Source of the DNA: Actinobacteria bacterium OK074
GTDB lineage: Bacteria > Actinomycetota > Actinomycetes > Streptomycetales > Streptomycetaceae
Assembly (NCBI GenBank): GCA_001298575.1
Contig: LJCV01000242.1
Span: 1 to 64,000 of the forward strand
DNA length: 64,000 nucleotides
Direction of reading: 5' to 3'
The notes under the pieces are model-generated. The model was not told the DNA's origin. It searched no databases and saw nothing but the letters and a program-made list of their open reading frames with translations. A program made the position numbers and the translations under genes. Each line of letters begins with the position of its first letter. The first letter of the stretch is position 1. This document shows positions 33,893-42,318 of this stretch, piece after piece.

Positions 33893-34228
33893 CTGGTTCA
33901 CCCCCGAGAGTGAGTGGTGATGCCTGGCAGCGGCCACCACCGGAAGGAGCCTCACCAGTTCCTGCGGTGGCCTGGGCCTTCATCACACCGGCCGGGGCCA
34001 AGACCGGGGAGGGCTCGCAGGGGGGCTCACAACTCGCGGACGCGGTTCACCGCGAGCCCGGATAGGAATACCCTCGGTGACCCAACACGCGGAACGCGTA
34101 CGACTCTTCGTGCACCAGCGGCGGGTTCGCGTACGACTGAACGTACTCAGCTCGTCGCGTACCACTTTGTATGGCCAGTCGAGTACGACCTCGTGCGCAA
34201 CGCTCCAGTACCCGGTCAGGGGGACGTC
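33893..34228. other. Divergent intergenic region
   Basis: These 336 bp separate the asparagine-synthetase-like gene (minus) from the TPR regulator (plus). No gene is supported. The region contains an array of CGCGTACGACT-like elements described separately, and must carry both promoters. Confidence 0.7.
34095..34191. promoter_or_regulatory. Array of GTACGACT-type direct repeats
   Basis: CGCGTACGACT occurs at 34095-34105 and 34128-34138, CGCGTACCACT at 34156-34166 and GAGTACGACCT at 34181-34191. All have the same orientation, at spacings of 33, 28 and 25 bp, just before the regulator start at 34229. This looks like an operator array, plausibly bound by the adjacent regulator. Confidence 0.5.
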
Positions 34229-35626
34229 GTGGCATCGACCGTCCGCCGGACCCGTCCGCCCAACGCGGACCTGGCCCGGCTCATCGAAGCCTGCGGTGCG
34301 AGCCACAAATCCCTGGCCCACCGCATCAACCAGCTCGCCCACCAGGCCGGGATAGAGACCGGCTATTCACACACGTCCGTGGCGAACTGGTGCCGACGCG
34401 GCATGACGCCGAAGCCGCCGGTGCCCAGACTGCTGGCCCAAGCGATCTCGGAGCGGCTGGGGCGGCCCGTCAACCTCGCCGAAATCGGAATGGGCGAGGC
34501 GGAGACAATCGACGCGTCGGTGGGGTTGGATTTCCCGCGAGATCCCGCCGACGCCGTCCGCGCCGCCACGATGTTCTGGAGCTCCGTGAACCGCCGCGAC
34601 TTCCTCAAGGAAACCGGGTCCGGCTTCGCCGTGTCCGCGTTCGCCGTCCCCGTCACCCGCTGGCTCGTCATCCCAGCCGACGAGACCGCCGACCACCAGG
34701 GCTGCGGGCAGGTCGGCCGCGCCGCCCAGGACGAACTGCGCGAGGCCGCCGACCACGCCCGCCACTGGGACTCGAAATACGGCGGCGGGAACTGGAAGGC
34801 GAACTCCGTCACCGACTGCCTCGAACACCGGGCCGCCCCACTGCTGGAAGGCAGCTTCTCCGACGCCGTCGGCCGTGAACTGTTCAGTGTGACCGCCGAG
34901 TTGTCCCGGCTGGCGGGCTGGACCGCCTTTGATGTCGGCCAGCACGACGCCGCCCAACGGCACTTCATCCAGGCTCTCCGCCTGGCCCGCGCGGGCGGCG
35001 ACGTGCAGCTCGGCTGCTATGTGCTGACCACGATGGCCATGCAGTCCCTGATGCGGGGCTTCGCCTCCGAGGCCGTCGACATGGCCCAGGGCGCCTTCGA
35101 GCGGGCAAAGGGCCAGGCCGCCCCGCGTGTGCTGGCGTTCACCAAACTGATCGAGGCCCGCGCTCACGCCCGCGAGAACAACGCCCGCGCCGCCTCACGG
35201 GCCCTGGCGGCCTCCGAGGACCTGCTGGGCCAAGCCAGGGCCGACGGCGGCGACGAGCCCGGATGGATCGACTTCTATCACCACGCCCGCCTCTCGGCGG
35301 ATGCCGCCGAGGTCTTCCGCGACCTGAAGAACCCCAAGGCCGCCCTCGCGTGGCACAAACAGGCCGCCGCCATGCCGACCGGGGTGTTCACCCGCTCCGT
35401 CGGCATGCGGCTCGCCATCGTCGGAACCGCCCACCTCCAGGCCCGCGACCTCGACCACGGCCTCGAACTCGGCAACCGCTCCATCGAGATCCTCGCCCGC
35501 GTCCAGTCCTCCCGGGCCCTGGACTACGTCCGCGAGTTCAACACGGCCCTGGCCCCGTGGCGGCGCGAGCCGGTCGTGCGCGAGTTCGTCCAGCGGACCC
35601 GCCGGGAGCTCGGCGTCGCCGCCTGA
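34229..35626 (+). CDS. HTH/TPR regulator
   Basis: This 465-aa protein starts at GTG 34229 behind AGGGGGA. An N-terminal HTH-like domain (~1-75; KSLAHRINQLAHQAG, YSHTSVANWCRRG) is followed by a short hydrophobic segment (RRDFLKETGSGFAVSAF) and TPR-type helices to the end. The layout matches the protein at 28067-29338. Position and the repeat array upstream make it the likely regulator of the divergent asparagine-synthetase-like/Nudix/sugar dehydrogenase genes. Confidence 0.85.
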   Translation: MASTVRRTRPPNADLARLIEACGASHKSLAHRINQLAHQAGIETGYSHTSVANWCRRGMTPKPPVPRLLAQAISERLGRPVNLAEIGMGEAETIDASVGLDFPRDPADAVRAATMFWSSVNRRDFLKETGSGFAVSAFAVPVTRWLVIPADETADHQGCGQVGRAAQDELREAADHARHWDSKYGGGNWKANSVTDCLEHRAAPLLEGSFSDAVGRELFSVTAELSRLAGWTAFDVGQHDAAQRHFIQALRLARAGGDVQLGCYVLTTMAMQSLMRGFASEAVDMAQGAFERAKGQAAPRVLAFTKLIEARAHARENNARAASRALAASEDLLGQARADGGDEPGWIDFYHHARLSADAAEVFRDLKNPKAALAWHKQAAAMPTGVFTRSVGMRLAIVGTAHLQARDLDHGLELGNRSIEILARVQSSRALDYVREFNTALAPWRREPVVREFVQRTRRELGVAA

Positions 35627-35678
35627 TGCCTCAGCCGGCGGGCGGCTGAGGCTGGGTGGGCAGAATACGGACGACAGG

Positions 35679-36098
35679 GTCGGGGCCCGTACCCGCTTCG
35701 GCCGGCTGCCCGCCCTGGAGTGGCACGTCGGCGACGCCGCCACGGTGCTGACCGAACTGCCCCTGATGGACGTGTGCTTCTCCATCTACGGGGCACTCTG
35801 GTACGCCGACCCCACCCAGATGCTGCCCGTCATCCACAACCGGCTCCGTCCAGGCGGCCTCCTCGCGTTCTCGGTCAACGGCCCCCGCCCGAGCGAACTG
35901 CCCGGCCGCCGTGTGGACAACCTCACCCTCACCAGCGGCACCCGCCTGCCGGTCGTCCACTACTCCTACGACGCCGACGCCTGGCGGCGCCTGCTGGACG
36001 AACACGGCTTCGCCGACGTGGAAGTACTGCCCGTCGAGGGACCCGAGGGCAGTCCGTACCGCACGCTCGTCATCCGAGCCCGCCGCACCGGCGACTGA
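35679..36098 (+). pseudogene. 5'-truncated SAM methyltransferase
   Basis: The frame encodes LEWHVGDAATVLTELPLMDV then CFSIYGALWYADPTQMLP, the middle and C-terminal half of a class I SAM methyltransferase. The N-terminal glycine-rich SAM motif and start are absent. GTG 35745 could initiate a 117-aa fragment, but this would lack cofactor binding. It follows the regulator stop by about 50 bp and is convergent with the MFS gene. Confidence 0.75.
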
Positions 36099-36101
36099 CG
36101 G

Positions 36102-37364
36102 TCACCCTCGGGCGAACTCCGTGCGGTCCATCTGTTCCACAGGCACCGGCCGACGGGCCAGGACCCTGGCCACAATCCACACGACTACGCCGGCCACCGC
36201 AGTGAGAGTTCCACCCGCCGCGAACGACACCCGCGGAGCCCGCTCCAGCATCGCGGGCAGCAGCAGCATGCCGCTCATACTCGCCACGTGCAGCTTGACC
36301 GAGTCGGCAGTGAACACCCGCAGCCGCTCAGGGCCGGGCAGGCCGCCGATCTCCGCGTTCAGGCCGATCGAGGTCAGCGGCACCAGCGCGCTCGCGGTTG
36401 CGGCGATGGCCACCACCTCCATCAGGCTGTCGCTGAGCGCGAACGCGGCCAGCAGCAAGCCTCTCGCCGTCCACACCAGGCAGTACCCGCCCGGGAAGCG
36501 GCCCGGCAGGGCCACGTTGCCGGTCAACAGGTTCCCCGCCACGGCACCGATCCCCATCGCGGACAGCACCACCGCGTACGCCCCGGCACCGGCATGCAGC
36601 TGACCGGTCAGCCAGACCGGGATACCGATGGTGAGCACGGTGGAGAAAAACTCCCCGATACCACTCAGGGCGAGCGCGCACCCGATGCGCGGGTGAGCCC
36701 GCAGTACAGCCAGCACCCTCGGAGCGTTGGCCACCTCGGTTGGACCGGCCTCTCCACCCGGCGGAATCTCGGACGCGGGCGCGAGTCGTGGTGCCACGGC
36801 CCGGCCGAGCCAGACGAACGCCGCAGTCGAGACCGCGAAGGTGACGGCATCGACCAAGAACAGTTTCTCCGCCGGCATGAAGGCCAGCAGCACTGCGGCC
36901 GATCCGGGACCGAGGAACCAGGTGAGCCGGTTGGAGATGTCCATCAGGCCCGTGACCTGCCGAACCCGCTCCTTGTCCACCATCCCCGGCACAAGCGCCG
37001 ACAGGCTCGGCCCGGTCAGCGCGTCGCAGGTGCCGATCAGGACGATGACGACCAGCACGCCGGTCAGGCCGAGCGACTGCCACAGCCATGGCATCGCGCC
37101 CACGACGACGACCTGCACGGCCTCCACCGCGGCAAGCGCGCGGAAGGAGGCAAAGCGCGCGACCAGCTTCCGGCCGAAGACGCCGATCAGCAGGTGAGGT
37201 ACCGACTCAACCACCACGACCAGGCCCATGGCGACCGCGCCGGATCGCTGCCAGGCCGTCCATGCCAGCGCGAGGGTGAAGAAGCGGTCGCCGAAGACCG
37301 ACAGCGTCTCGGCAAGCCACAGGACCAGGATCGGACGTTGCCGCAGCAGGCTCACGTAGCTCAC
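36102..37364 (-). CDS. MFS transporter
   Basis: This 420-aa protein has about 12 membrane helices and resembles the enterobactin-exporter/MFS_3 type (WLAETLSVFGDRFFTLALAW, FLGPGSAAVLLAF). It probably exports a small molecule by proton antiport. The GTG start at 37364 has no ribosome site, but a minus-strand TACAGT (37377-37372) ends seven bases before it, consistent with a leaderless mRNA. It ends 4 bp from the truncated methyltransferase. Confidence 0.9.
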   Translation of the reverse strand: MSYVSLLRQRPILVLWLAETLSVFGDRFFTLALAWTAWQRSGAVAMGLVVVVESVPHLLIGVFGRKLVARFASFRALAAVEAVQVVVVGAMPWLWQSLGLTGVLVVIVLIGTCDALTGPSLSALVPGMVDKERVRQVTGLMDISNRLTWFLGPGSAAVLLAFMPAEKLFLVDAVTFAVSTAAFVWLGRAVAPRLAPASEIPPGGEAGPTEVANAPRVLAVLRAHPRIGCALALSGIGEFFSTVLTIGIPVWLTGQLHAGAGAYAVVLSAMGIGAVAGNLLTGNVALPGRFPGGYCLVWTARGLLLAAFALSDSLMEVVAIAATASALVPLTSIGLNAEIGGLPGPERLRVFTADSVKLHVASMSGMLLLPAMLERAPRVSFAAGGTLTAVAGVVVWIVARVLARRPVPVEQMDRTEFARG

Positions 37365-37483
37365 CCGCGCGACTGTAGAGGCCCGCCGAACATCAAGAGG
37401 CGTCTTGGGTCACTCCTCAGCGAAGGGCTTACGCCTACGGCCCAGCCATGCGGGGACGGGACCGAGAGTGCCCCGCCCTGCCT

Positions 37484-37602
37484 GCGGTGGCCGAGGGCTG
37501 CGCGACAGCAAGACCCCCTCGGGCCCGATACTCGCCTTCCCCGCCCCGGAGTTCACCGGGTTCCTCGCGGCTGCCCGGGCCGGTGGACTCAGCGAGGCGT
37601 AA
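37484..37602 (+). pseudogene. DUF397 3'-half duplicate
   Basis: This encodes GLRDSKTPSGPILAFPAPEF then TGFLAAARAGG, nearly identical to the end of the DUF397 protein at 30017-30235. The N-terminal WRKSSYSG part is missing, so it is a remnant belonging to the right copy of the 142-bp repeat. Confidence 0.88.
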
Positions 37603-37625
37603 CCGCACGGTCCGCGGGACCAGAG
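37484..37625. repeat. 142-bp direct repeat, right copy
   Basis: This is the second copy of the 30117-30258 sequence, in the same orientation. Homology stops abruptly at the start of a strong hairpin (37625-37661). Confidence 0.9.
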
Positions 37626-37661
37626 AGAGCGCTCGACCGGCGACAGCGGTCGAGCGCTCTC
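37625..37661. terminator. 15-bp hairpin
   Basis: GAGAGCGCTCGACCG (37625-37639) pairs perfectly with 37647-37661, leaving a 7-nt loop. It immediately follows the right 142-bp repeat. Confidence 0.75.
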
Positions 37662-37734
37662 GGCGTTCACCAGCTTCGCGGCGGGATTCGAGGTCTGATC
37701 GCCCACTACTCCACCACTACTCCACGAACGACGA

Positions 37735-37765
37735 GCGCCCGCCCGGGCCAAGCAGGGGCGGGCGC
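37735..37765 (-). terminator. GC-rich hairpin after the YoeB gene
   Basis: GCGCCCGCCC (37735-37744) pairs with GGGCGGGCGC (37756-37765) around an 11-nt loop. It lies downstream of the minus-strand toxin-antitoxin operon. Confidence 0.6.
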
Positions 37766-37789
37766 CCACGTGTTCGCCTACGTGACCAC

Positions 37790-37838
37790 GCCCAACAGCG
37801 CCCTCCACCACGAGGACGCGGCCGACGTGGAGGCGTAA
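37790..37838 (+). pseudogene. DUF5753 C-terminal fragment
   Basis: A short frame reads NSALHHEDAADVEA then TAA, matching the LYDEDAADVE helix of the DUF5753 tail at 29872-30020. With the DUF397 remnant just upstream, this shows the locus holds a second, scrambled copy of the DUF5753/DUF397 pair. Confidence 0.6.
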
Positions 37839-37847
37839 ACGACACTG

Positions 37848-38108
37848 TCAGTTCTCGTAGTGGTAGCGGCACTGCGCGATCAGGACGCCGTCCTCGGTGG
37901 CCTTGTAGATCAGCCGGTGCTCGTCGTTGATGCGGCGCGACCAGTAGCCCTGGAACCCGTGCTTGAGCGGTTCCGGTTTTCCGATCCCCTCGTTGCCGTT
38001 CCGGGCGATATCCGCGACGAGTGTGTTGATGCGCTTCAGGATCTTGCGGTCCTGAAGCTGCCACCACAGGTAGTCCTCCCAGGCGCGGGAGGAGAAGGTG
38101 ATCTTCAC
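37848..38108 (-). CDS. yoeB: YoeB/Txe-family toxin
   Basis: This 86-aa protein matches YoeB: AWEDYLWWQLQDRKILKRIN, PEPLKHGFQGYWSRRINDEH and the C-terminal CRYHYEN with the catalytic His-Tyr. YoeB is a ribosome-dependent mRNA interferase. It follows the YefM gene by 13 bp on the same strand. Full length, with all known catalytic residues visible. Confidence 0.96.
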   Translation of the reverse strand: MKITFSSRAWEDYLWWQLQDRKILKRINTLVADIARNGNEGIGKPEPLKHGFQGYWSRRINDEHRLIYKATEDGVLIAQCRYHYEN

Positions 38109-38121
38109 TCGCGGCCCTTGT

Positions 38122-38376
38122 TCACTCGGTCGTCAGCTCGCGTACGGTCCCGCCGCCGTTTTCCAACTCGTCGATGGACGCGAGCAGGCGCCGGGCATTC
38201 GCCGGGCTGCGCAACAGGTACGCCGTCTCCTTCAGGGACTCGTAGTCCTCAAGGGAGACAATGACGACCGGGTCATGTCCAGCCCGGGTGATGACGACCT
38301 CTTCACGGTCGTCGGTAACCGCGTTGAGCACCTCGGCGTACCGCGCGCGAGACTCGGAATACGTCATGGTCTTCAC
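38122..38376 (-). CDS. yefM: YefM/Phd-family antitoxin
   Basis: This 84-aa protein matches YefM: MTYSESRARYAEVLNAVTDD, EEVVITRAGHDPVVIVSLED and a disordered acidic C-terminus that binds YoeB. The GTG at 38376 follows GGAGG at a slightly long distance; the internal ATG at 38367 is an alternative. A palindrome 27 bp upstream is the expected autoregulatory site. Confidence 0.95.
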   Translation of the reverse strand: MKTMTYSESRARYAEVLNAVTDDREEVVITRAGHDPVVIVSLEDYESLKETAYLLRSPANARRLLASIDELENGGGTVRELTTE

Positions 38377-38402
38377 GATCAGTCAACCCTCCTCTCCCTT
38401 TC

Positions 38403-38422
38403 ACGTACAAGAAATTGTACGT
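38403..38422. promoter_or_regulatory. YefM-YoeB operator palindrome
   Basis: ACGTACAA-GAAA-TTGTACGT is a perfect 8-bp inverted repeat. It contains the GTACA/TGTAC core resembling known YefM operators and lies directly upstream of the antitoxin gene. Confidence 0.75.
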
Positions 38423-38616
38423 CGACCCCGCTGATGCGGCAAGCATCCGAACGACGGCTCCCCCTGCCTCCAGGCCCCACGCTGCCTCAATCGTGATGTT
38501 GACGTTGCGTGTCGGTTGATCTGACCCTGCCCAAGAACGCAATCTGGGGCCGTTAACCTTACGTGCCGGTCCTGGCCAGGGATCGACGGCATCAACTCAC
38601 GCGAAGGGTTGCGCAC

Positions 38617-40251
38617 ATGGGCATTCTCACTCTCCTGCGGAACACATTCGGCCGCTCACGCAAGGGTCGCTCCGCCGAGGGCGAGCCCTCGCGGGAGACG
38701 ACGGCGACCGATACGACGACGGTGACGGAGCCGGAGCCGGAGACCGCCACGGCGACCGTGGCCCCTCCGGCCGAGCCGACGATTCCGGCCCCGTCGACGG
38801 AACCGGAACCTGAGCCGGTTTCGGTATCGGAGACCAAGCCCGAAGCGCGAGTGCCCGAACCGCGCGTCGCCATGCTCTCCACCAAGGACGAACACGACCT
38901 GGTGGCCGCGGCGTTCGACAATGTGGCCGTGCCCAAGCAGGGGGGTGGGGAAGGCGAGCCGGAGGCTGCGGAGGTTACGGAGCCTGCGGAGGTCGCGGCC
39001 GAACCGGTAACCGAGGCGGTCGTCGAGCCGGTGACCGAGGTTGAGTCGGTCGTCAAGCCGGAGGCGGAGCCTGTGGTGGCGGTTGCCGCTGAGCCGGAGG
39101 CGGAGCCTGAAGCGGAGCCGGAAACGGAAGCGGTCGCTGCTGTTGAAGCGGAGCCCGAACCGGAGCCGGAGCCGGAGACGGTTCCCGAAGCCGAGGTCGA
39201 GCCCGAGCCCGCCCCGGTGGCGACCCCCGAGCCCGAGCCCGAAGCGGCAGCTGAGCCCGAGACGGTCGGGCCGGAAGCGGCCGAGCCGGAGCCGGAGGCG
39301 GCGGTCGGGCCGGAAGCCACCGAGGCAGTCGAGCCCGAAGAAGCCCCCGAACCCGCAGCCGCCAACGCCGACGCGCCCCCACAGGAAGACCCGACACCCG
39401 ACAACGAACCCGCCACGGGCGGTGCGGGTGGGGAAACTGGCGGAGCCGAGGGCGAAGCCGAGGCCGTGGGGGAACCTGCGGTCGCCGACGGCGGGGAAGC
39501 CCCACCGGAGGCACCCGCACCCGGCGACGAAACCGTCACGGGCGGTGCGGGTGGGCAAACCGGCGAAGCCGAGAGCGGGGCCGAGGGCGAAGCCGAGGCC
39601 GTGCCGCCCTCCCTCACCACCGCCTACGCCGCCGCCACCGCCGTACTCTCGCGCAACAACCTCACCACCACCCGCGCCAAGACCTACCTCGTCCTGGACC
39701 GCTCCGCCTCCATGCGCGCCTACTACAAGGACGGTTCCGCGCAGGCCCTCGCGGAGCAGTCCCTCGCCCTGGCCGCGCACCTGGACCCGGCGGCCCCCGA
39801 AGCCACCCTGCACGTCGTCTTCTTCTCCACCGAACTGGACGGCACCACGGACCTCACCCTCGCCGACCACGAGAACAAGATCGACACGGTGCACGCGGAA
39901 CTCGGCCGCATGGGCCGTACGAGCTACCACGCCGCCGTGGAGGCCGTGCTCACCCACCACACGAAGGAATCCCCCGCGGACACCCCCGCCCTGGTGATCT
40001 TCCAGACGGACGGCGCCCCGGACGCGAAGACCCCGGCGACCCAGGCCCTCACCGACGCGGCCAAGAACCACCCGGAGGTCTTCTTCTCCTTCGTGGCCTT
40101 CGGCGACCCGGAGAACAAGGCGTTCGACTACCTCCGCAAGCTGAAGACCCCCAACACCTCGGTCTTCCTCGCCGGCGAAACCCCGCTGGAACTGACGGAC
40201 ACGGAACTGTACGAGGGCGTACTGGCCACTTGGACGCCCGCAAAGCCGTAG
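38617..40251 (+). CDS. VWA-domain protein with long acidic Pro/Glu linker
   Basis: This 544-aa protein has a basic N-terminus (residues ~1-25), a ~300-residue Glu/Pro/Ala/Val-rich linker full of EPEPE and EAEPE repeats, and a C-terminal von Willebrand A domain (~345-540). The MIDAS site is visible in YLVLDRSASMRAYY, with further ligands in GRTSYH and FQTDGAPDAK. The domain resembles TerF/TerY-like tellurium-resistance VWA proteins, which act in stress complexes. There is no signal peptide. GAAGGG lies before ATG 38617. Confidence 0.88.
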   Translation: MGILTLLRNTFGRSRKGRSAEGEPSRETTATDTTTVTEPEPETATATVAPPAEPTIPAPSTEPEPEPVSVSETKPEARVPEPRVAMLSTKDEHDLVAAAFDNVAVPKQGGGEGEPEAAEVTEPAEVAAEPVTEAVVEPVTEVESVVKPEAEPVVAVAAEPEAEPEAEPETEAVAAVEAEPEPEPEPETVPEAEVEPEPAPVATPEPEPEAAAEPETVGPEAAEPEPEAAVGPEATEAVEPEEAPEPAAANADAPPQEDPTPDNEPATGGAGGETGGAEGEAEAVGEPAVADGGEAPPEAPAPGDETVTGGAGGQTGEAESGAEGEAEAVPPSLTTAYAAATAVLSRNNLTTTRAKTYLVLDRSASMRAYYKDGSAQALAEQSLALAAHLDPAAPEATLHVVFFSTELDGTTDLTLADHENKIDTVHAELGRMGRTSYHAAVEAVLTHHTKESPADTPALVIFQTDGAPDAKTPATQALTDAAKNHPEVFFSFVAFGDPENKAFDYLRKLKTPNTSVFLAGETPLELTDTELYEGVLATWTPAKP

Positions 40252-40290
40252 AGCAAGGCCGTAGAGCAAAACCGTAGAGCAAGGCCGTAG
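40246..40290. repeat. 13-bp tandem repeat overlapping a stop codon
   Basis: CCGTAGAGCAAGG-like units start at 40246, 40259, 40272 and 40285. The first contains the TAG stop of the VWA gene and each later copy repeats a TAG. Confidence 0.8.
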
Positions 40291-40374
40291 CGCGAACGGG
40301 GGTGGGCGGAGCCGTAAGGCATCCCCCGCCCCCGTCCCCCCGAAACCCATGCAAGCCAACCTTCACACCCCCAG

Positions 40375-40380
40375 TAGAAT
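40375..40380 (+). promoter_or_regulatory. -10 box for leaderless metG
   Basis: TAGAAT ends six bases before ATG 40387, so transcription is expected to start at the ATG. No clear -35 box was found. Confidence 0.5.
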
Positions 40381-40386
40381 TCCGGC

Positions 40387-42003
40387 ATGGCGGCCACTGG
40401 ATCCGAGAAGCAGGGTGGAAAGGCGTTCTACGTCACCACCCCCATTTACTACGTCAACGACGCTCCTCACCTGGGCCACGCCTACACGACCGTCGCAGGG
40501 GACGTGCTCACCCGCTGGCACCGTCAGCGCGGCGAGAAGGTGTGGTACCTCACCGGCACGGACGAGCACGGTCAGAAGATCATGCGTACGGCCGAGGCGA
40601 ACGGGGTCACCCCGCAGGCTTGGGCCGACAAGCTCGTCACGGAGGCGTGGCAGCCGCTGTGGGAGCACCTGGAGATCGCGAACGACGACTTCATCCGCAC
40701 CACGCAGAAGAGGCACACCGACCGCGTCCAGGAGTTCGTGCAGGACCTGTACGACAAGGACGAGATCTACAAGGGCGGCTACGAGGGCCCGTACTGCGTG
40801 GGCTGCGAGGAGTACAAGCTCCCGGGCGAACTCCTGGACGGCGAGGTCGAGTTCGCGGGCCAGAAGCTGTGCCCGATCCACAAGAAGCCGGTGGAGATCC
40901 TCAAGGAGGAGAACTACTTCTTCAAGCTGAGCGAGTACGGCGACAAGCTCCTCGCCCACTACGAGGCCAACCCGGACTTCATCCAGCCGGAGTCCGCGCG
41001 CAACGAGGTCGTGAACTTCGTCCGCCAGGGCCTCCAGGATCTCTCGATCTCCCGTTCGACGTTCGACTGGGGCGTTCCGGTCCCGTGGGACGAGAAGCAC
41101 GTCATCTACGTGTGGGTCGACGCGCTCCTGAACTACGCGACGGCGGTCGGGTACAACGAGAACCCGGAGAAGTTCGAGAACACCTTCCCCGCGGACGTCC
41201 ACCTCGTCGGCAAGGACATCCTCCGCTTCCACGCGATCATCTGGCCCGCGATGCTGATGGCGAACGGCCTGCCGCTGCCCGGCAAGGTCGCCGCGAACGG
41301 CTGGCTGATGGTCGGCGGCGAGAAGATGTCGAAGTCGAACCTGACGGGCATCAAGCCCCAGGACCTGACCTCGCACTTCGGCGTGGACGCGTACCGCTGG
41401 TACTTCCTGCGGGCCATCGCCTTCGGCCAGGACGGCTCCTTCTCGTGGGAGGACTTCTCCGCCCGCTACACGAGCGAGCTGGCCAACGACTACGGCAACC
41501 TCGCCTCGCGCGTGGCGGCGATGGTCGGCAAGTACTTCGACGGCGCCCTGCCCGCGGCCACCGCGGACGGCGCGGCCGAGCAGGCCGTCCACGAGGGCCT
41601 GGCGAAGGCGGTCGCGGTCGCGGACCGCAGGATCGGCGAGGAACTGGACTTCCAGGGCGGCATCCTGGCCGTCTTCGACTTCGTCAAGCAGGTCAACGGC
41701 TACATCACGGAGCAGGAGCCGTGGAAGGTCGCGAAGGACACCTCCGACGAGGGTCGTGCCCGCCTCGCGACGATCCTCTACACCGCCGCCGAGTCGCTGC
41801 GCGCGGTCGCCGTGCTCCTGAACCCGGTCATGCCCGACACCTCGGCCAAGCTCTGGGAGTCGCTGGGCGCGACGGACTCGCTGGGCGCGCTCGCGGAGCA
41901 GAAGGTCCAGGACGCGGGCGCGTGGGGCATCCTCCCCGCGGGCTCGACGGTCACCAAGGGCGCCGTCCTCTTCCCCCGCCTGGAGGAGAAGCCGAGCGCG
42001 TGA
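40387..42003 (+). CDS. metG: Methionyl-tRNA synthetase
   Basis: This 538-aa class I synthetase charges tRNA-Met. The HIGH-type motif is HLGHAY (~28-33) and KMSKS appears as EKMSKSN (~318). A zinc-knuckle region with CVGCEEYKLPG and CPIHKKPVE follows the catalytic N-half, and an anticodon-binding helical domain ends the protein. No C-terminal dimerisation/EMAP domain is present, as usual for the short bacterial type. This is the one clear housekeeping gene in the window. A hairpin follows at 42032. Confidence 0.98.
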   Translation: MAATGSEKQGGKAFYVTTPIYYVNDAPHLGHAYTTVAGDVLTRWHRQRGEKVWYLTGTDEHGQKIMRTAEANGVTPQAWADKLVTEAWQPLWEHLEIANDDFIRTTQKRHTDRVQEFVQDLYDKDEIYKGGYEGPYCVGCEEYKLPGELLDGEVEFAGQKLCPIHKKPVEILKEENYFFKLSEYGDKLLAHYEANPDFIQPESARNEVVNFVRQGLQDLSISRSTFDWGVPVPWDEKHVIYVWVDALLNYATAVGYNENPEKFENTFPADVHLVGKDILRFHAIIWPAMLMANGLPLPGKVAANGWLMVGGEKMSKSNLTGIKPQDLTSHFGVDAYRWYFLRAIAFGQDGSFSWEDFSARYTSELANDYGNLASRVAAMVGKYFDGALPAATADGAAEQAVHEGLAKAVAVADRRIGEELDFQGGILAVFDFVKQVNGYITEQEPWKVAKDTSDEGRARLATILYTAAESLRAVAVLLNPVMPDTSAKLWESLGATDSLGALAEQKVQDAGAWGILPAGSTVTKGAVLFPRLEEKPSA

Positions 42004-42031
42004 CCCGCGTGCGTACGCGAACCGCGGCCGG

Positions 42032-42063
42032 GGCTCGGGAAAGGAGCGATCCTTTCCCGGGCC
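42032..42063 (+). terminator. metG terminator
   Basis: GGCTCGGGAAAGGA (42032-42045) pairs with TCCTTTCCCGGGCC (42050-42063) with one G-U pair and a GCGA loop, 28 bp after the metG stop. Confidence 0.85.
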
Positions 42064-42143
42064 TCACCGTTCCCGAACCCTCGCCTCACCGTTCCCGAAC
42101 CGTCGCCTCACCGTTTCCGAACCCTCGCCTCACCGTTCCCGAA
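42061..42143. repeat. 22-bp tandem repeat, nearly four copies
   Basis: GCCTCACCGTTCCCGAACCCTC and variants begin at 42061, 42083, 42105 and 42127, immediately after the metG hairpin. The non-genic stretch 42004-42318 otherwise shows nothing clear. Confidence 0.9.
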
Positions 42144-42318
42144 GGCGCTCCGAAGGCAGTCCGAGGACACTCCCAGGAGACGGTGACAGTCCTATGACGG
42201 TACGCACGGCCCCGCCACAGGAACCCGCAGCAGGCTGAAGCCGAAAGCGCGTGAACGCCCGGTGCTCCGGAGGAGTACATGAGCGTGTGACGCGGTGCGA
42301 GACGAAGCGAGGTACGCC

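Noticed and set aside
37405..37483. Start of an intact second DUF397 gene
   Set aside because: The upstream residues do not match the DUF397 N-terminus; only the 3' half is duplicated.
30117..37625. Integrative element with att sites
   Set aside because: The flanking repeats are diverged gene fragments, and no integrase, transposase or tRNA gene is present.
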